DNA of 5,474 bases from an uncultured Phycisphaerales bacterium. GTDB taxonomy: Bacteria > Planctomycetota > Phycisphaerae > WQYP01. Positions 1 to 5,474 of this stretch are shown here, in pieces (position 1 is the first letter of the stretch; the number at the start of each line of letters is the position of its first letter). The position numbers were made by a program, and so were the translations under genes. The notes under the pieces were generated by a model. The model did no database searches. It saw only the letters and a program-made list of their open reading frames with translations, and was not told where the DNA came from. The DNA lies in the NCBI GenBank assembly GCA_937901265.1, contig CALCHA010000194.1:1-5474 (forward strand), written 5' to 3'.

Positions 1-2
1 CT

Positions 3-101
3 CTGCTTCCCCTCTGTCCGCCCGCCCCGCTCCCCGATCTCTCCCTCCCCAACCTCCTCGGCCCCCTCTTCCCCAAGCTCAACCAACGCCACCACCCGTA
101 A
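3..101 (+). CDS. Possible 3' end of a plus-strand gene, cut by the left edge
   Basis: The frame starting at base 3 is open from the window edge to a TAA stop at 99-101, giving 32 codons of a Leu/Pro-rich tail that ends in ...NQRHHP. Most third positions are G or C, as expected for coding sequence in this genome, and the stop falls before the convergent gene's terminator. The evidence is weak: the stretch is very pyrimidine-rich, so all three plus-strand frames are open for some distance, and 32 codons are too few to recognise a family. No function can be suggested. If real, the gene converges with the minus-strand gene at 302-829. Confidence 0.25.
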   Translation: MLPLCPPAPLPDLSLPNLLGPLFPKLNQRHHP

Positions 102-252
102 TGCGGCCAGCCCCAGTACCGCGGGCGTCCCCGCCGGCTACCGGCTGCGGCCGATATCCAACCCGTCGCTGTCAAAAATGACCCCCGATCCCGCTTGGTC
201 TTCGCGGCCTCCCGCGCCGCCTTGCGACGCCGGGCTCCCCAGGGCTCCTCCG
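102..252. other. Intergenic stretch with no gene recognised
   Basis: No frame on either strand here reads like a protein. Two short GC hairpins sit side by side: GCGGG/CCCGC (121-125 with 130-134, loop CGTC) and GCCGG/CCGGC (133-137 with 141-145, loop CTA). They overlap by two bases, so they would be alternatives. Neither is followed by a T-run on the plus strand, so they are not convincing terminators for the possible gene ending at 101. Confidence 0.4.
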
Positions 253-282
253 AAAAAAAGATGCCGGCAGCTCCGCCGCCGG
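253..282 (-). terminator. Intrinsic terminator of the His-rich small protein gene
   Basis: Read on the minus strand, a hairpin begins 19 bases after the stop codon of the gene at 302-829. CCGGCGG pairs with CTGCCGG (7 bp including one G-U pair, loop of 5), followed by CATC and then seven T residues (complement of 253-259). A GC stem plus U-run right behind a stop codon is the standard Rho-independent arrangement. The four-base gap between stem and T-run is slightly long. Confidence 0.7.
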
Positions 283-301
283 ATCGCCGCGAGTGCCTTC
301 T

Positions 302-829
302 TCACGCCGTCGTGTCCACCGTCGATCCCGCAGGGAAGCTCTTGAACAACGTCGGATAATCCACCCCGCCGCCATTTCCCGTTTCGCTCGTCGCCGCCTG
401 AAAATCCTGTTGAAACTGCTTTGGATCCACCCCGTGCGACTTCAAGAGCGCCTCAAAATCGCTCGGCGAAGTCCCTCCCGCAGCCTGGCCCGCCTGCCCG
501 GCCGCCCCGCCCTGCTGCTGTGCGGTCTGCGCGTCGCCCCCATCCTGCGACTTCTTCAACGCCGCGGCAATCGCATTTTTGACCACCTCATTGGGGTCAT
601 CTCCGGGCTGTGCATGGTTCAACGCATCCGTCACCGACGACTCCACGGCGCTCGAAACCCCCTTGTGCCCACCCTTGTGATGATGGTGCCCCTGCGTCTC
701 CGACGTTGGCTCCGAACCGGCAGCCGGCGCCGTCGCCGCCGCGCTCGAAGAGGCCGTCGCCCCATCCGTCCCGCTGATCTGCCCGAACAGGGCGTGCAAG
801 CTCCCGCCCACTGAAGAAACCGACGACAT
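302..829 (-). CDS. Hypothetical low-complexity protein with a His-rich cluster (175 aa)
   Basis: The function is unknown. I chose the ATG at 829 because AAGGAG (836-841) lies 6 bases upstream; a GTG at 859 in the same frame would add ten residues but has no comparable site. The protein opens with a Ser-rich segment (MSSVSSVGGS), followed by an Ala/Ser/Thr-rich stretch at about 21-45. A His/Lys/Gly cluster HHHHKGGHKG at 48-57 could bind metal. An amphipathic, probably helical part spans about 58-94, a Gln/Gly/Ala-rich linker about 95-120, and a better-structured C-terminal part about 121-175 contains DFEALLKSHGVDPKQF and ends FPAGSTVDTTA. I see no signal peptide or membrane segment, so a cytoplasmic, partly disordered protein is the simplest reading. 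The C-terminal part resembles small unnamed bacterial proteins that sometimes carry EF-hand-like segments, but no complete DxDxDG calcium loop is visible. It is probably transcribed alone: an AT-rich region lies upstream and a terminator directly downstream. Confidence 0.75.
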   Translation of the reverse strand: MSSVSSVGGSLHALFGQISGTDGATASSSAAATAPAAGSEPTSETQGHHHHKGGHKGVSSAVESSVTDALNHAQPGDDPNEVVKNAIAAALKKSQDGGDAQTAQQQGGAAGQAGQAAGGTSPSDFEALLKSHGVDPKQFQQDFQAATSETGNGGGVDYPTLFKSFPAGSTVDTTA

Positions 830-835
830 GACATA

Positions 836-841
836 CTCCTT
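836..841 (-). promoter_or_regulatory. Ribosome binding site that decides the start at 829
   Basis: AAGGAG on the minus strand sits 6 bases before the ATG at 829-827. It is a near-consensus Shine-Dalgarno sequence and supports this ATG over the in-frame GTG at 859. Confidence 0.75.
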
Positions 842-900
842 CCGCGCAGCTCCCGTCACGCGATCTCTCGCGCCTGGTCACTGCCCGTGAACAACTGACT

Positions 901-921
901 GCCCGGCAAACACTGCCTGGC
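901..921 (-). repeat. Imperfect inverted repeat in the leader of the His-rich protein gene
   Basis: On the minus strand GCCAGGCA and TGCCGGGC flank a 5-base loop GTGTT, giving an 8-bp stem with one A-G mismatch. It lies about 70 bases upstream of the ATG at 829, between the AT-rich patch and the ribosome binding site. It could be an operator-like site or a leader hairpin, or chance in GC-rich DNA. No T-run follows, so it is not a terminator. Confidence 0.3.
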
Positions 922-929
922 CAACAGAA

Positions 930-1005
930 TTACTTATCGATCCTCCTCCCACCACATCTTTAGAAAATCGAAGAGTAAGATAGTAAAAACAAAACTTACA
1001 TTCGT
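930..1005 (-). promoter_or_regulatory. AT-rich region, probable promoter of the His-rich protein gene
   Basis: Bases about 955-1005 are strongly AT-rich in an otherwise GC-rich window and lie upstream of the gene at 302-829. On the minus strand they include TTTTGTTTTTACTATCTTAC, with TACTAT as a possible -10 element, and further down GATAAGTAAT. No matching TTGACA-like -35 hexamer is present at 16-18 bases, so I call the region and not a specific promoter. The same T-rich stretch could also help end transcription of the acetyltransferase gene that stops at 1036, although no strong stem precedes it. Confidence 0.35.
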
Positions 1006-1035
1006 TTGGTCATGTTCCCCATTCGCCCGAACGCC

Positions 1036-1455
1036 TCACCGTGGCCACCCCGTGCTGCGCACAATCCAACAGGAATCATGCCCTTCCATTCCGATCCTGG
1101 GGTAATACCCCCGCGCCGCCGGCGCCGCCAGCAGGATCAGCGTCGTTTCCAGCCCCGCCACCTCGTGCGTGCGCCGAATCAACTTCTTCCCAATCCCCTG
1201 CCGCTGAAAATCCCGATCCACCGCCAGGTCCGACAGATACGTGCAATAGGCAAAATCCGTCAGCGCCCGCGAGACTCCCACCAGCACCCGCTCCCTCCGC
1301 GCCGTCACGATCACGCCCGCTCCGCGCAACATCGCCTCCATCCGCTCTACCTCCGCCACCGGCCGCCGTTCGCCCAACCCCGACCGCTGCAACAGGTCGA
1401 TAAACTCCCCGACCGCCAACCCGGGTTCGAGCGCGTACACAACTTCCGCCACCAC
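1036..1455 (-). CDS. GNAT-family N-acetyltransferase (139 aa)
   Basis: This is a small single-domain acetyltransferase of the GNAT fold, which transfers an acetyl group from acetyl-CoA to an amine. The substrate cannot be told. The key evidence is motif A: strand YLSDLAVD (73-80) followed by [10 protein letters not shown] (84-93), which matches the acetyl-CoA pyrophosphate-binding signature Q/R-x-x-G-x-G/A with Q84, G87 and G89. A second hydrophobic strand LILLAAP (106-112) and the segment YYPRIGM (117-123) match the usual motif B region ending in a Tyr and 'GF/GM'. The length suits a compact GNAT. The start is one of two tandem GTG codons, at 1455 or 1452. GGGAGGA (1460-1466) is 4 bases from the first and 7 from the second, so 1452 is favoured by spacing. 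The gene follows secA by 123 bases with a terminator between, so it is probably not a true operon partner. It is likely cytoplasmic. Confidence 0.85.
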   Translation of the reverse strand: MVAEVVYALEPGLAVGEFIDLLQRSGLGERRPVAEVERMEAMLRGAGVIVTARRERVLVGVSRALTDFAYCTYLSDLAVDRDFQRQGIGKKLIRRTHEVAGLETTLILLAAPAARGYYPRIGMEGHDSCWIVRSTGWPR

Positions 1456-1459
1456 GAAG

Positions 1460-1466
1460 TCCTCCC
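1460..1466 (-). promoter_or_regulatory. Ribosome binding site of the acetyltransferase gene
   Basis: GGGAGGA on the minus strand lies 4 bases before the GTG at 1455 and 7 bases before the next in-frame GTG at 1452. The site is strong; its spacing makes the second GTG the likelier initiation codon. Confidence 0.65.
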
Positions 1467-1491
1467 TTCATTCCCGCAAGCAAGCCATGGC

Positions 1492-1531
1492 AAAAACGAG
1501 AGAGCGGGAACGGCGTGCATCCGTTCCCGCT
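1492..1531 (-). terminator. Intrinsic terminator of secA
   Basis: On the minus strand AGCGGGAACGG (1531-1521) pairs perfectly with CCGTTCCCGCT (1513-1503) across a 7-base loop ATGCACG, giving an 11-bp stem. CTCTCG and then five T residues (complement of 1492-1496) follow. It begins 47 bases after the secA stop codon. The six bases between stem and T-run weaken it somewhat, but the long perfect stem in this position strongly supports termination. It ends only 36 bases before the acetyltransferase start codon. Confidence 0.8.
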
Positions 1532-1578
1532 GTCCCGCTTGATTGTATGCTCAATTCTCCGGCACGGCGGTCGGGAAC

Positions 1579-5328
<3,750 letters not shown>

Positions 5329-5335
5329 GGGCAGG

Positions 5336-5341
5336 TCCTTT
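5336..5341 (-). promoter_or_regulatory. Ribosome binding site of secA
   Basis: AAAGGA on the minus strand lies 7 bases before the ATG at 5328-5326. Together with the in-frame TGA at 5347-5349 it fixes the secA start. The leader further upstream (to 5474) is pyrimidine-rich on the minus strand (TCTGTCTGTCTC) and shows no clear -35/-10 pair and no SecM-like reading frame. Confidence 0.65.
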
Positions 5342-5474
5342 GAAGATCAGAGATGGGCAAAGAGTAGCCGAAGAGACAGACAGATGAGACAGGGCCGATG
5401 AAGCGAGGCGGCGCGTACACGCCACCCGCGGCGAGCGTCGCAAAGTCACCGCTGGTCGCTAGTCGATGCGCGCG

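Noticed and set aside
121..145. GC hairpins as a terminator for the possible plus-strand gene ending at 101
   Set aside because: The stems are only 5 bp and no T-run follows on the plus strand.
1..250. A plus-strand frame from base 1 that stays open past base 300
   Set aside because: It reads through the terminator and into the antisense of the His-rich protein gene, and its Pro/Ser/Arg-rich translation reflects base composition.
293..814. Plus-strand open frame opposite the His-rich protein gene
   Set aside because: It is Arg-rich and low in meaning, as expected for the complement of Ala/Gly/Ser-rich coding sequence. The minus-strand frame has the ribosome binding site and the terminator.
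5398..5474. A short plus-strand frame from an ATG at 5398, open to the right edge (MKRGGAYTPP...), divergent from secA
   Set aside because: Only about 25 codons are visible, there is no good ribosome binding site, and the composition gives no coding signal. It cannot be told from chance.
5329..5474. A possible secM-like regulatory reading frame or promoter upstream of secA
   Set aside because: No arrest-peptide-like frame is present in the visible leader, and candidate hexamers (such as TTGCGA with TGTACG) are too poor to call a promoter.

Overview
This is a GC-rich window dominated by one gene, secA, on the minus strand (1579-5328). It encodes the motor ATPase of the general (Sec) protein export system. 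Its 1249 residues make it about 350 longer than E. coli SecA. The extra length lies in an insert before the Walker A motif, a helical insert in the preprotein cross-linking region, and a large expansion of the helical wing region. The pattern (EMATGEGKT Walker A, these inserts, a CxCx8CC zinc tail) fits a bacterium of the PVC/FCB type, and the wording of the inserts most resembles Planctomycetota, possibly Phycisphaerae. That assignment comes from memory of the family, not from a search.

Layout, left to right. Bases 1-101 may hold the last codons of a plus-strand gene entering from the left edge (weak). Bases 102-252 hold no gene. An intrinsic terminator at 253-282 serves the minus-strand gene at 302-829, a small low-complexity protein with a His-rich cluster and unknown function. 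Bases 830-1035 form its upstream region, with an AT-rich patch at about 955-1005 that probably holds its promoter. A small GNAT-type acetyltransferase follows on the minus strand at 1036-1455. A strong intrinsic terminator (1492-1531) separates it from secA. Bases 5329-5474 are the secA leader, carrying a ribosome binding site but no convincing promoter.

All three complete genes are read from the minus strand. In transcription order they are secA, the acetyltransferase, then the His-rich protein. The terminator behind secA, the AT-rich gap before the His-rich gene and that gene's own terminator suggest separate transcription units; limited read-through from secA into the acetyltransferase is possible. 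No functional link between the three is evident. I found no mobile element, CRISPR array, tRNA or rRNA, and no convincing new multi-gene system. The most unusual item is a five-copy repeat of about 60 residues inside SecA.
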